Below are positions 26,287-33,531 of a stretch of DNA of 37,633 nt, in pieces. The DNA is from CAZJRQ01 sp964548535 (lineage in GTDB: Bacteria; Bacillota; Clostridia; Oscillospirales; Ruminococcaceae): assembly GCA_964548535.1 (NCBI GenBank), contig CAZJRQ010000023.1, positions 1-37,633 on the forward strand, in the 5' to 3' direction. A model generated the notes under the pieces. It was given only the letters and a program-made list of their open reading frames with translations. It searched no databases and was not told the DNA's origin. Position numbers and translations under genes: made by a program. How positions within the stretch are numbered: the stretch's first letter is position 1; the number at the start of each line of letters is the position of its first letter.

Positions 26287-26392
26287 GGGCCCGTCCCACC
26301 TTTCATTTTTAGTTATAGTTTGCAAAAATCTTGCTTGTATTTTTGTGATTGTTTTACATATAGCTTATCATTTGTTAAATAAACACCTAAAA

Positions 26393-26420
26393 AGTATAAC
26401 ATAATATATAAAATATTCAA
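26393..26420 (-). promoter_or_regulatory. Promoter of the AgcS gene
   Basis: Minus strand TTGAAT (26420-26415), 16-base spacer, TATACT (26398-26393). Confidence 0.5.
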
Positions 26421-26499
26421 AGAAAAAACATTGAAAATTGTATGAATATTATATAAGGTATAATAAGGTGAAATTTCATATAAATGTGCTGGATTTTGC

Positions 26500-26543
26500 T
26501 TGACTTAATGATATCCAAGTAGTATAATATAGTAAATTACTAT
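26500..26543 (+). promoter_or_regulatory. Promoter and 15-bp palindrome of the HD/cysE operon
   Basis: TTGACT (26500-26505), 17 bases, TATAAT (26523-26528). Directly after it comes the perfect palindrome ATAGTAA-A-TTACTAT (26529-26543) over the transcription start, a likely repressor site. Confidence 0.65.
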
Positions 26544-26569
26544 GTTTAATATAAAAAGGAGCTGTTGTT

Positions 26570-27139
26570 ATGTCAAAACTAACAAGAGAGTCAGCGTGGG
26601 AGCTTTTGACTGAGTATAATAAAGACCATTTTCATTTAAAACATGCCGTAACTGTTGAGGGCGTAATGCGCTATTTTGCAGAGCAGTTAGGATATAATGA
26701 TGAGGTGGATTTTTGGGGTATAGTCGGACTTATGCACGATTTGGATTTCGAGAAATATCCGCAGCAGCACTGTATAAAGGAGCAAGAAATAATGCGTGAA
26801 AACGGCATAGATGAGCGTGTTATTCATGCGACAGCAAGTCATGGCTATGCACTCACAGTGGATATAGAGCCAGAGCATGAAATGGAAAAAGTGCTTTATG
26901 CGGCCGATGAGCTTACAGGTTTAATTGGAGCGGTTTCGCTGATGCGTCCGTCAAAAAGTGTGTGTGATTTGGAAGTGAAATCGGTTAGAAAGAAGTATAA
27001 AAATGCAAATTTTGCAGCAGGCTGTTCGCGAGAGGTTATTGAACGTGGAGCAAAAATGCTGGATTGGGAGCTTGATTATTTAATAGAGCAGACAATTTTA
27101 GCTATGAGAAGCTGTGAAAATGAGTATAATAGTATATAA
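26570..27139 (+). CDS. HD-domain hydrolase
   Basis: A 189-residue metal-dependent phosphohydrolase of the HDIG type. The metal ligands are His25 (HFHLKHAVTVEGVM), His56-Asp57 (GLMHDLDFEKYP), His in IHATASHGYA and Asp in LYAADELTGLI. Substrate unknown; such stand-alone HD proteins often act on nucleotides. The start follows AAAAAGGAGCTGTTGTT. It is the first gene of an operon with a serine acetyltransferase and an ACT protein. Confidence 0.88.
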   Translation: MSKLTRESAWELLTEYNKDHFHLKHAVTVEGVMRYFAEQLGYNDEVDFWGIVGLMHDLDFEKYPQQHCIKEQEIMRENGIDERVIHATASHGYALTVDIEPEHEMEKVLYAADELTGLIGAVSLMRPSKSVCDLEVKSVRKKYKNANFAAGCSREVIERGAKMLDWELDYLIEQTILAMRSCENEYNSI

Positions 27140-27151
27140 GGTGAAATTTTA

Positions 27152-28156
27152 TTGAGCAAAAAGGAGAGGGGACAGACCTTGAAAAACAATAAATTTGCCC
27201 AAAATAAATTGGGTGACAAAATAAATAATCTAGTTACTGAAATTCTTGACGACTATAAAAATGGCAGGGATATTGATAAAATTAATACATTTGATCATCC
27301 GGATAAGCAAGCAATTGTGGATATTTTAGAAAAACTTCAGAAGATTATTTATACTGGGTATTTTAAAAATAAATCCTACAGAATTTATACTGTTGCGAAT
27401 AATATCACAATGCTTTTAGAGGACGTTTTGTTTAATCTAATCAAGCAGATTTCGATAGTTTTGGTGTATCTTCCAGAGTTTGAGGACGGCTGTCTGGATA
27501 AAATAAATGCAGAGGCAGAGCGTGTTTCGCTTGAGTTTTTAGAAAAAATTCCAAAAATTCGTGAGTATATTGAAACTGACGTCCAAGCAGCGTTCGCGGG
27601 AGATCCAGCAGCATATAATAAGGATGAGATAATATTTTCATATCCAGGAGTGTATGCAGTTTTCGTAAATCGTATAGCTCATGAACTTCACATTCTTGGT
27701 GTTCCGCTGATTCCAAGAATGATGACAGAATATGCCCATAGCGTGACAGGAATAGACATTCATCCTGGAGCAACTATAGGAAAATATTTCTTTATAGACC
27801 ACGGCACAGGAATTGTAATAGGAGAAACTACAGTAATTGGCGAGAACGTGAAGATTTATCAGGGCGTGACACTAGGAGCACTCTCTACAAGAGGCGGTCA
27901 AAAGCTAAAAAGCAAAAAGCGTCATCCAACGATTATGGATAATGTCACAATTTATTCAGGAGCGTCAATTTTAGGCGGTGAAACGATAGTTGGCAAGGAC
28001 GTAATTGTGGGTGGTAATGCGTTTATAACTAAATCAATTCCGGATGGAGCAAAGGTGAGCATAAAAAATCAAGAGCTAAGATATAATTATGATGCAAACA
28101 ACCCAGTCGAACGAGTAGAGCTAGATCAGGACGAAAACTGGTTCTACACCATATAA
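27152..28156 (+). CDS. Serine O-acetyltransferase, EpsC/CysE type
   Basis: A cytosolic enzyme that makes O-acetylserine from serine and acetyl-CoA, the first step of cysteine synthesis. Of 334 residues the first 180 are helical; the rest is the left-handed beta-helix with IDIHPGATIGKYFFIDHGTG, VIGETTVIGENVKIYQGVTL and GGNAFITKSIPDGAKVS. The length and longer N-terminus fit the EpsC-like variant common in Clostridia. Two starts are possible: TTG 27152 behind AAGGTG, or TTG 27179 behind AAGGAGAGGGG; similarity begins after both. The HD gene ends 12 bases before. Confidence 0.9.
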   Translation: MSKKERGQTLKNNKFAQNKLGDKINNLVTEILDDYKNGRDIDKINTFDHPDKQAIVDILEKLQKIIYTGYFKNKSYRIYTVANNITMLLEDVLFNLIKQISIVLVYLPEFEDGCLDKINAEAERVSLEFLEKIPKIREYIETDVQAAFAGDPAAYNKDEIIFSYPGVYAVFVNRIAHELHILGVPLIPRMMTEYAHSVTGIDIHPGATIGKYFFIDHGTGIVIGETTVIGENVKIYQGVTLGALSTRGGQKLKSKKRHPTIMDNVTIYSGASILGGETIVGKDVIVGGNAFITKSIPDGAKVSIKNQELRYNYDANNPVERVELDQDENWFYTI

Positions 28157-28183
28157 GTGTGAGATAGATAGTGGGTGAAAAAG

Positions 28184-28456
28184 ATGGGAGCGCAAAGTGA
28201 GAAAGAAAACAGAAACATTTCTCTTGAGGTTCTAGCAAAAGACAGAAAAGGGCTTGTAAATGAGATAACAATGATTATTTCGAGCATGAATATATCTATT
28301 TTACGGCATAATGCAAGAGTTTATAATCATATGAATAAAGGCAAAGTTTCGCAGTTTAAAGCAGATGTCGAGATTGTAAATGAACAGCAGATAGAAATGC
28401 TGATAAGTCGGCTGAGAAAAATCAAAGGCAATATAAGTGTTGATGTAGTCTGCTAA
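28184..28456 (+). CDS. ACT-domain protein
   Basis: A single ACT domain of 90 residues, a ligand-binding regulatory fold: SLEVLAKDRKGLVNEITMII, then ARVYNHMNKGKVSQFKADVE and ISRLRKIKGNISVDVV. The sequence is like the C-terminal ACT domain of RelA/SpoT proteins, but here it stands alone. With a serine acetyltransferase next to it, sensing of an amino acid is plausible. The ATG at 28184 is used; a GTG three codons earlier (28175) is possible. It ends the operon. Confidence 0.75.
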   Translation: MGAQSEKENRNISLEVLAKDRKGLVNEITMIISSMNISILRHNARVYNHMNKGKVSQFKADVEIVNEQQIEMLISRLRKIKGNISVDVVC

Positions 28457-28500
28457 ACCAGTCTGCTTTTAGCAGATATCAAGCAGACATAATAAAAAAC

Positions 28501-28546
28501 AAAAAATTCGTTTAGATGTTTTTTCTAAACGAATTTTTTGTTTTTT
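28501..28546. terminator. Bidirectional terminator
   Basis: AAAAAATTCGTTTAG (28501-28515) pairs perfectly with CTAAACGAATTTTTT (28525-28539); T-rich bases on the right and A-rich on the left. It serves the cysE operon and the converging alcohol dehydrogenase gene. Confidence 0.85.
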
Positions 28547-28591
28547 TATATATGAAAGGAAAAGTGGTAGCATAATTATAATAGAAATTAC

Positions 28592-29737
28592 CTAATTCAT
28601 AGCAGTGTAGTACAGACTTTCGATATCATCAATAGTAGTCGAACGTGGATTTACTAAAACATTTCCGCTCTTCATAGCATCAACCGCCATGATAGATATT
28701 TTGTCCTCCGTAACACCAGCGTCAGTAAGATTTTTAGGAATATCAAGAGCAGAATTTAATTTTCTGATTTCGTCAGAAAGCATGGTGCAGTCAAATCTGT
28801 GAGTCTTTTGCAAAGAAATGTAGTTGTAGATTTTTCTGTATCTGCCATCGTCGGCGAGAGCGTTGTAATCTAAAATAGTAGGAAGTAAAATAGCGTTAGC
28901 CTTTCCATGCGGAATTTTAAAATATGCCTCAAGCGGGTGTGACATTGCGTGAACATTTCCAAGCCTAGCCCAAGTAAAAGCAATTCCGGCAAACATCGAG
29001 CCGACGAGCATATCTTCAGCGGCAGAAATGTTAGAGCGGTCGGCAACAAAAGACCTAATGCTCTTGCCGATAAGCTCCATTCCTTTCTCGGCCATAGCGT
29101 CAGAAAATGGAGAGGCTGCCTTTGAAAGATAAGCCTCAATAGCATGGACAAGAGCGTCCATTCCAGTTGCAGCAGCGATTGACGCAGGCAGTGATAAAAT
29201 TAGATTTGGATCCAAAATTGCACATTTAGGAACAAGCTTGTAGCTGAAAATAGTCAGCTTGTAATTTCTAGAGTGGTCGGAAATTACCGAAAATGCAGTA
29301 ACCTCAGAGCCAGTTCCAGCAGTAGTAGGAATAGCGATAAGCGGAGGAATATCACCTGAAAACTTCTCCGCCCCCTCGTAATCAGTGACAGAACCGCCTA
29401 AGTTTGCCAAAACACCAACAGCTTTGGCAATGTCCATAGGTGAACCGCCACCGAGAGCAATAATACCGTCAGCACCAAAATCCTTGTATGTCTTAGCACC
29501 TTTTTCGCAGACCTCAACGCAAGGTCCGTCAGATGTGTCACAGAAATCAACGCAGTCAAGTCCAGCGTTTTCGATAATATCAGAAATCTGCTTAACAACA
29601 CCAGTTTTCTTGACGTTAGGACCAGAGATAATCAAAGCCTTAGAGCAGTTGAGTTTTTTCATCTGTTCAGGAATTTGATTGATAGACCCAGCACCAGAAA
29701 TAATATTTTGAGCAACTGAAAAACTAAAATTATTCAT
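28592..29737 (-). CDS. Iron-containing alcohol dehydrogenase
   Basis: A 381-residue cytosolic NAD(P)H-dependent dehydrogenase of the type III family, which here probably reduces an aldehyde to the alcohol. The nucleotide motif is GGGSPMDIAKA (97-107). The metal ligands fit the FucO pattern: Asp194 and His198 in MDALVHAIEAYLS, His263 in NVHAMSHPLEAYF and His277 in PHGKANAILLP. It starts behind GGAGGATTTTTT, 14 bases after the aminotransferase gene, in one operon. The pairing of an aminotransferase with an iron dehydrogenase recalls GABA to 4-hydroxybutyrate fermentation, where 4-hydroxybutyrate dehydrogenase is of this family. Confidence 0.88.
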   Translation of the reverse strand: MNNFSFSVAQNIISGAGSINQIPEQMKKLNCSKALIISGPNVKKTGVVKQISDIIENAGLDCVDFCDTSDGPCVEVCEKGAKTYKDFGADGIIALGGGSPMDIAKAVGVLANLGGSVTDYEGAEKFSGDIPPLIAIPTTAGTGSEVTAFSVISDHSRNYKLTIFSYKLVPKCAILDPNLILSLPASIAAATGMDALVHAIEAYLSKAASPFSDAMAEKGMELIGKSIRSFVADRSNISAAEDMLVGSMFAGIAFTWARLGNVHAMSHPLEAYFKIPHGKANAILLPTILDYNALADDGRYRKIYNYISLQKTHRFDCTMLSDEIRKLNSALDIPKNLTDAGVTEDKISIMAVDAMKSGNVLVNPRSTTIDDIESLYYTAMN

Positions 29738-29751
29738 AAAAAATCCTCCAA

Positions 29752-30966
29752 TTAGCTCAAAGCGATAATTGATTCTTTAAGGATTTCAAAAGCCTTGTCG
29801 CAATCATCTCTAGTAGCAATAAGCGGCGGAACCATTCGAATAATACTGTTTCCAATAGCAGTAGTCAAAAGCTTTCTGTCAATTGCCTCGTGCTTAACGT
29901 CTGCAGCGTCAACACTGCCGTCAAACTCAACACCAACAAGTAATCCCTTTCCACGAACGTCCCTTACGTGTGGTAATTCTCTAAGCTTAGCCATAAAATA
30001 TTCACCGACTTCTCTAGCGTTTTCGGGTAACTTTCTGTCGATAATTTCAGTAATTTCAGCAAGTGAAGCCGCGCATGAAACAGGGTGACCGCCGTATGTA
30101 GTTCCGTGACTTCCAGGTGTGAATGACTTTGAAACTTGATCAGTAGCACAAATAGCACCAATTGGCATTCCGCCGCCCATAGCCTTAGCCATAGAAACAA
30201 TGTCAGGCTTTATGCTGTAATCCATGTAAGCCATAAGTGAACCAGTTCTGCCCCAGCCAGTTTGAACCTCGTCGAGAAGCAAAAGTAAACCCTTCTCGTC
30301 ACAAAGCTTTCTAAGACCAGTCAGAAATTCCAAGGTAGCAGGATGAACACCGCCCTCACCCTGAACAGGCTCAACCATAATAGCGATAGTATTCTCAGTA
30401 ATCATGTCCTCGAAAGATTTTAAATTGTTAAATTCAGCGTAAGAAAAACCGTCAAGCATGTGACCGAAGCCGATTTGACAAGCGTTGTCAGGCTGACCAG
30501 TTGCCGAGCAAGAACCAAGAGTTCTTCCGTGGAATGATTTTCTAGCAGTGACGATGTGGAATTTATTTTGACCGTATTTTTCAACGCCGTATTTCCTAGC
30601 CATTTTAATCATAGCCTCGTTAGACTCAGTTCCAGAATTTTGGAAGTAAATCTTATCCATACCGATTGAAGTACAAATTTTTTCAGCAAGCAAAGCCTGA
30701 GGAATTGTGTAAGGATAGTTAAAAGTGTGCATAACGTCCTGAACCTGATCAATTACAGCGTCAACGACTTTCTGATTACAGCTGCCAGCAGAGTTTACAG
30801 CAATACCAGCGTAAAAATCCAAATAAGCGTTTCCCTCAGAATCGTAAAGATACATGTCCTTTGCACTATCGCACACAAAATCGAATCTAGGCATAGTTTC
30901 GATCATATATTTGTTGACTAAATCTTTAATCTGATTAGCTGAATATCCAGTGTCTTTAAGTTTCAT
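29752..30966 (-). CDS. Class-III pyridoxal-phosphate aminotransferase (ArgD/GabT-like)
   Basis: A 404-residue enzyme that moves an omega-amino group to a keto acid and leaves an aldehyde. The cofactor site is typical: FQNSGTESNEAMIKMARKYG, VEPVQGEGGV, Asp232 in LLDEVQTGWGRTG and the Schiff-base Lys261 in SMAKAMGGGMPIG; the partner-loop Thr lies in GSHGTTYGGHPVSC. By sequence it could be called acetylornithine aminotransferase, but there are no arginine genes here. The following iron dehydrogenase and nearby polyamine importer point to putrescine, GABA or a similar omega-amine. It starts behind TTGGAGGAATTATT and is controlled by a promoter and leader at 31005-31119. Confidence 0.88.
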   Translation of the reverse strand: MKLKDTGYSANQIKDLVNKYMIETMPRFDFVCDSAKDMYLYDSEGNAYLDFYAGIAVNSAGSCNQKVVDAVIDQVQDVMHTFNYPYTIPQALLAEKICTSIGMDKIYFQNSGTESNEAMIKMARKYGVEKYGQNKFHIVTARKSFHGRTLGSCSATGQPDNACQIGFGHMLDGFSYAEFNNLKSFEDMITENTIAIMVEPVQGEGGVHPATLEFLTGLRKLCDEKGLLLLLDEVQTGWGRTGSLMAYMDYSIKPDIVSMAKAMGGGMPIGAICATDQVSKSFTPGSHGTTYGGHPVSCAASLAEITEIIDRKLPENAREVGEYFMAKLRELPHVRDVRGKGLLVGVEFDGSVDAADVKHEAIDRKLLTTAIGNSIIRMVPPLIATRDDCDKAFEILKESIIALS

Positions 30967-31004
30967 AATAATTCCTCCAAATATAAATATTGTTAAGTTT
31001 TAGG

Positions 31005-31051
31005 CAAAAATAAAAAGCCGTCCAGTGGCGAAGTTGCCAAACTGAAACGAC
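31005..31051 (-). terminator. Leader terminator (attenuator) before the aminotransferase gene
   Basis: On the minus strand GTCGT (31051-31047), CAG (44-42) and TGGC (39-36) pair with GCCA (29-26), CTG (25-23) and ACGGC (21-17), followed by TTTTTATTTTT (31016-31006). It lies between the promoter (31091-31119) and the first gene (30966), in the same direction, so it can only act as an attenuator. A 35-codon frame with no clear ribosome site (31063 to 30956) runs through the hairpin and overlaps the gene start. Confidence 0.65.
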
Positions 31052-31090
31052 TTTGTTTCTCATTATTCTTTTGATTTTTGCTGTGATTAT

Positions 31091-31119
31091 AGTATATACC
31101 TTGTGCATTATATTGTCAA
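31091..31119 (-). promoter_or_regulatory. Promoter of the aminotransferase operon, with operator in the spacer
   Basis: Minus strand TTGACA (31119-31114), 17-base spacer, TATACT (31096-31091). The motif TTGTGCATTATATTG (31101-31115, plus strand) fills the spacer and touches the -35. Confidence 0.7.
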
Positions 31120-31176
31120 TACCTTTTTGACGATTTTATGTTTTAGCCAATAAAGATATCTTGTGAGCGTGAATAT

Positions 31177-31269
31177 TTGTGCAAAATTCAGATATTTACG
31201 AAAATTCCTACAACTAAATACCGAAGTGTGGATATTGCATAAAAATTTTTGTGCTATATAATGCACGAA
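31177..31269. promoter_or_regulatory. Further TTGTGCA-type operator copies
   Basis: TTGTGCAAAATTC at 31177-31189 and the palindrome-like TTGTGCTATATAATGCACGA at 31249-31268 repeat the motif found in the promoter spacer at 31101-31115. The second ends at the last codon of the XRE-cupin gene. They are candidate binding sites of that regulator. Confidence 0.45.
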
Positions 31270-31830
31270 TTAATATTTCTTTTTAAATACGAAAAAAGCG
31301 TTAAAGCTTAAAATTTCATCAGAATTGTTAATGTATTGATGTGGCTTATCTGATTCAAAAAACAAAGCGTCGCCTTCGTTGACTTCAAAAATTTCATCTT
31401 CAATTTTAAGCGTCAGTATTCCTTGATTAATAATAATATATTCGCCAGTTCGTTCACCGTGCGAACCGCTGTAGTAAACGGAGTTAGGCTGAATTTCAAT
31501 ATTATAAATCTCAAAATTACGGTGTTTGCTGAACGGAAAAAAAGTGTGAATTTTATAATTTCCCTCACTATCCTTAGAGGGAGTGAGCGTATCTTTGTTG
31601 ACAATATATGTCTCATGACTAGGAGCTTCAATCAAATCATCAATCGAAACACGTAATCCGCTGACAATTTTTCCAATTGTGCTGATAGTGGGATTAGAAT
31701 CTCCGCGTTCAATCTGGCCAAGCATACTTTTGCTAACACCAGTCTGCTCAGCAACATCGTCAAGCGACATTTTCTTGCCCTTTCTAATACTTTTAAGATT
31801 AATAGAAATGTTTTTAGATAGATAATCCAT
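31270..31830 (-). CDS. XRE-cupin transcriptional regulator (PuuR-like)
   Basis: A 186-residue regulator. An N-terminal helix-turn-helix (MSLDDVAEQTGVSKSMLGQI, ERGDSNPTISTIGKI) is followed by a cupin sensor domain (YYSGSHGERTGEYIIINQG, GDALFFESDKPHQYIN). This plan is that of PuuR and other repressors that bind small metabolites such as polyamines or amino acids in the cupin. The ATG at 31830 has AAAAGGAAG eight bases before it; a GTG three codons upstream is less likely. It lies between the aminotransferase operon and the importer operon and probably controls both. Confidence 0.88.
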   Translation of the reverse strand: MDYLSKNISINLKSIRKGKKMSLDDVAEQTGVSKSMLGQIERGDSNPTISTIGKIVSGLRVSIDDLIEAPSHETYIVNKDTLTPSKDSEGNYKIHTFFPFSKHRNFEIYNIEIQPNSVYYSGSHGERTGEYIIINQGILTLKIEDEIFEVNEGDALFFESDKPHQYINNSDEILSFNAFFVFKKKY

Positions 31831-31868
31831 ATATATCACTTCCTTTTCAGTTTTTATTTCATGTCCAT

Positions 31869-31898
31869 ATTATACCACCCAAAATCAAATAAAGTCAA
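31869..31898 (-). promoter_or_regulatory. Promoter of the XRE-cupin gene
   Basis: Minus strand TTGACT (31898-31893), 18-base spacer, TATAAT (31874-31869). Confidence 0.6.
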
Positions 31899-31972
31899 TA
31901 GCAGCTGCTGATTTTTGGCACACTGTCTGTTAAGGTGTATAATATATAATAGTATTGCTTTTAGGCAATTTA

Positions 31973-32015
31973 TTGTGCAATATAACGTATTATATTTTGT
32001 TCTCTAGCACAATAT
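31973..32015. promoter_or_regulatory. Inverted pair of TTGTGCAATATA motifs
   Basis: TTGTGCAATATA (31973-31984) faces GCACAATAT (32007-32015, the reverse complement). TGCAATATAACGTA (31976-31989) returns as TGCAATATAGCGTA at 32230-32243, just after the importer promoter. The rest of 32016-32181 is AT-rich without a gene. Confidence 0.45.
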
Positions 32016-32181
32016 GTTTGCTGGTTGAGATGTTGAAAATAATAATTATCAATAGTGTGGAAATTATCGTATAAAAGGACAGCTTATGCGAAAAAACAAG
32101 GTAATTTAGTTAAAATAGCCAAATGATATTATTTAGCTATTTTAACATTTTGTTATGTTTTACAATATTCTTAATTGGCTA

Positions 32182-32210
32182 TTGACATTTAAGTTCGATT
32201 GGTTTATACT
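32182..32210 (+). promoter_or_regulatory. Promoter of the polyamine importer operon
   Basis: TTGACA (32182-32187), 17 bases, TATACT (32205-32210), the same -35, spacing and -10 as the aminotransferase promoter. The start of transcription should be near 32217. Confidence 0.75.
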
Positions 32211-32216
32211 AAAAGC

Positions 32217-32345
32217 ACACCAAGAGAAATGCAATATAGCGTACACAAGCTAATGGTTGTGAGTATGTTGACAGCTCTTGATATTTAATATTAAAGAAGC
32301 ACTGACGCTTTTGAGGAATATGTTCCTCAAAAGCGTTTTTTGTTT
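32217..32345 (+). ncRNA. Structured leader ending in a terminator before the importer genes
   Basis: About 128 bases from the promoter to a strong terminator: ACGCTTTTGAGGAA (32305-32318) pairs perfectly with TTCCTCAAAAGCGT (32323-32336), loop TATG, then T-rich. Upstream, CAAGAG (32221-32226) can pair with CTCTTG (32275-32280), enclosing a small hairpin with CACAA (32244-32248) and TTGTG (32257-32261). As the terminator precedes the first gene (32399), the leader is either an attenuator/riboswitch or a separate small RNA. I match it to no known riboswitch class. Confidence 0.5.
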
Positions 32346-32398
32346 TTATATCAAGTTTTAGATTCTGTTTAAAACTGAGAAAGGTGCGGGTGGTTAGA

Positions 32399-33484
32399 AT
32401 GGGCGCGACAATAAAATTTGATAATATTTATAAAAGCTACGGCTTGACAAAGGTTATAAACAACGTAAACCTAAATATTGAAGACGGTGACTTTATTACA
32501 ATTCTAGGACCGTCAGGAGCAGGAAAAACAACGCTGTTGAAAATGCTCGCAGGATTTGAAGACCCAACTGAGGGCAAGATAATAGTAAATGATGAGGACA
32601 TTTCAGTAAAGCCGATTCATAAGAGAAATGTAGGAATGCTTTTTCAGAATTACGCCTTGTTTCCTCATATGACAGTGCTTGAGAATGTAGCTTTTCCGTT
32701 AGGAATACGCAAAATACCAAAAAAAGAAAAGCTGGAACGTGCTCAAAAAATGCTTGATAAAGTAAGACTAGGGGAGTACGGAAAGCGTTATCCAAGAGAG
32801 CTTTCAGGAGGTCAGCAGCAGCGTGTTGCAATGGCAAGAGCATTAGTTTTTAATCCGTCCGTACTTCTTTTAGATGAACCGATGGCAGCGCTGGATAAAC
32901 AGCTGAGAAAGCAAATGCAAATTGAGATTAAAGAAATACATAACGAGCTTGGAATCACAACAATTTCAGTAACACACGACCAAGAGGAAGCCTTAACAAT
33001 GGCAACAAAAGTCTGTGTAATGAAAGACGGAATGATAGAGCAGGTTGCCTCACCAGTAGAAATATATGAAAGACCAAGTTCAGTGTTTTGTGCAAAATTT
33101 ATCGGCGAGGCAAATGTAATAGCTTGTGAAGTTAAAAGCGCAAAAGGCGATTTGGTCACTGTTAATATGTATGGTATGGACGTCAATGTTAAAGATAAAT
33201 CAGCAAAAAAAGACAAGACAGAGTATTCAAAAGGTAACATTGCTCATGCAGTTGTCAGACCAGAAAAAATCAAAATTGTTGATGAAAGATTTGATGGAAT
33301 TAAGCTAAAAGGTAAGATAGAGCAGTCAGTTTATGTAGGAGATGTCTTAAAACTTAAAGTTCGACTGGAATGCGGAAAAAGCATGAAAGTAAAAGTGTTC
33401 ACTCAGTATTCGCTAGAGCTGAATGTCGGCTCATATGTAACTCTAGGAATTTTAGAAGAAGATATGGTTTTGGTAGACCATTAA
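32399..33484 (+). CDS. potA: Polyamine-type ABC importer, ATPase (PotA-like)
   Basis: A 361-residue ATPase: Walker A GPSGAGKTT, Q loop LFQNYALFPHM, signature LSGGQQQRVAMARAL, Walker B LLLDEPMAALD, H loop SVTHDQEEA, and a C-terminal TOBE_2 domain (about 280-355) typical of PotA and related importers. ATG 32399 is chosen (GGGTGG five bases before); a GTG five codons upstream is open. It energises import through the two permeases downstream. The operon order is ATPase, binding protein, permease, permease. Confidence 0.88.
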   Translation: MGATIKFDNIYKSYGLTKVINNVNLNIEDGDFITILGPSGAGKTTLLKMLAGFEDPTEGKIIVNDEDISVKPIHKRNVGMLFQNYALFPHMTVLENVAFPLGIRKIPKKEKLERAQKMLDKVRLGEYGKRYPRELSGGQQQRVAMARALVFNPSVLLLDEPMAALDKQLRKQMQIEIKEIHNELGITTISVTHDQEEALTMATKVCVMKDGMIEQVASPVEIYERPSSVFCAKFIGEANVIACEVKSAKGDLVTVNMYGMDVNVKDKSAKKDKTEYSKGNIAHAVVRPEKIKIVDERFDGIKLKGKIEQSVYVGDVLKLKVRLECGKSMKVKVFTQYSLELNVGSYVTLGILEEDMVLVDH

Positions 33485-33531
33485 TATTTATAAGAGTATG
33501 TGAAATTAATATTTTTATGGAGGAATTTATT

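Noticed and set aside
26287..26569. Glycine riboswitch before AgcS
   Set aside because: AgcS genes often have one, but this leader is AT-rich, short after the promoter and lacks the conserved GG-GA and GCC elements.
30956..31063. Calling the 35-codon leader frame a gene
   Set aside because: No ribosome site and the sequence is mainly dictated by the hairpin; kept only as part of the attenuator finding.
33370..33531. 54-residue N-terminal extension of the substrate-binding protein
   Set aside because: It overlaps the ATPase gene in another frame; the signal peptide and ribosome site define the start at 33532.
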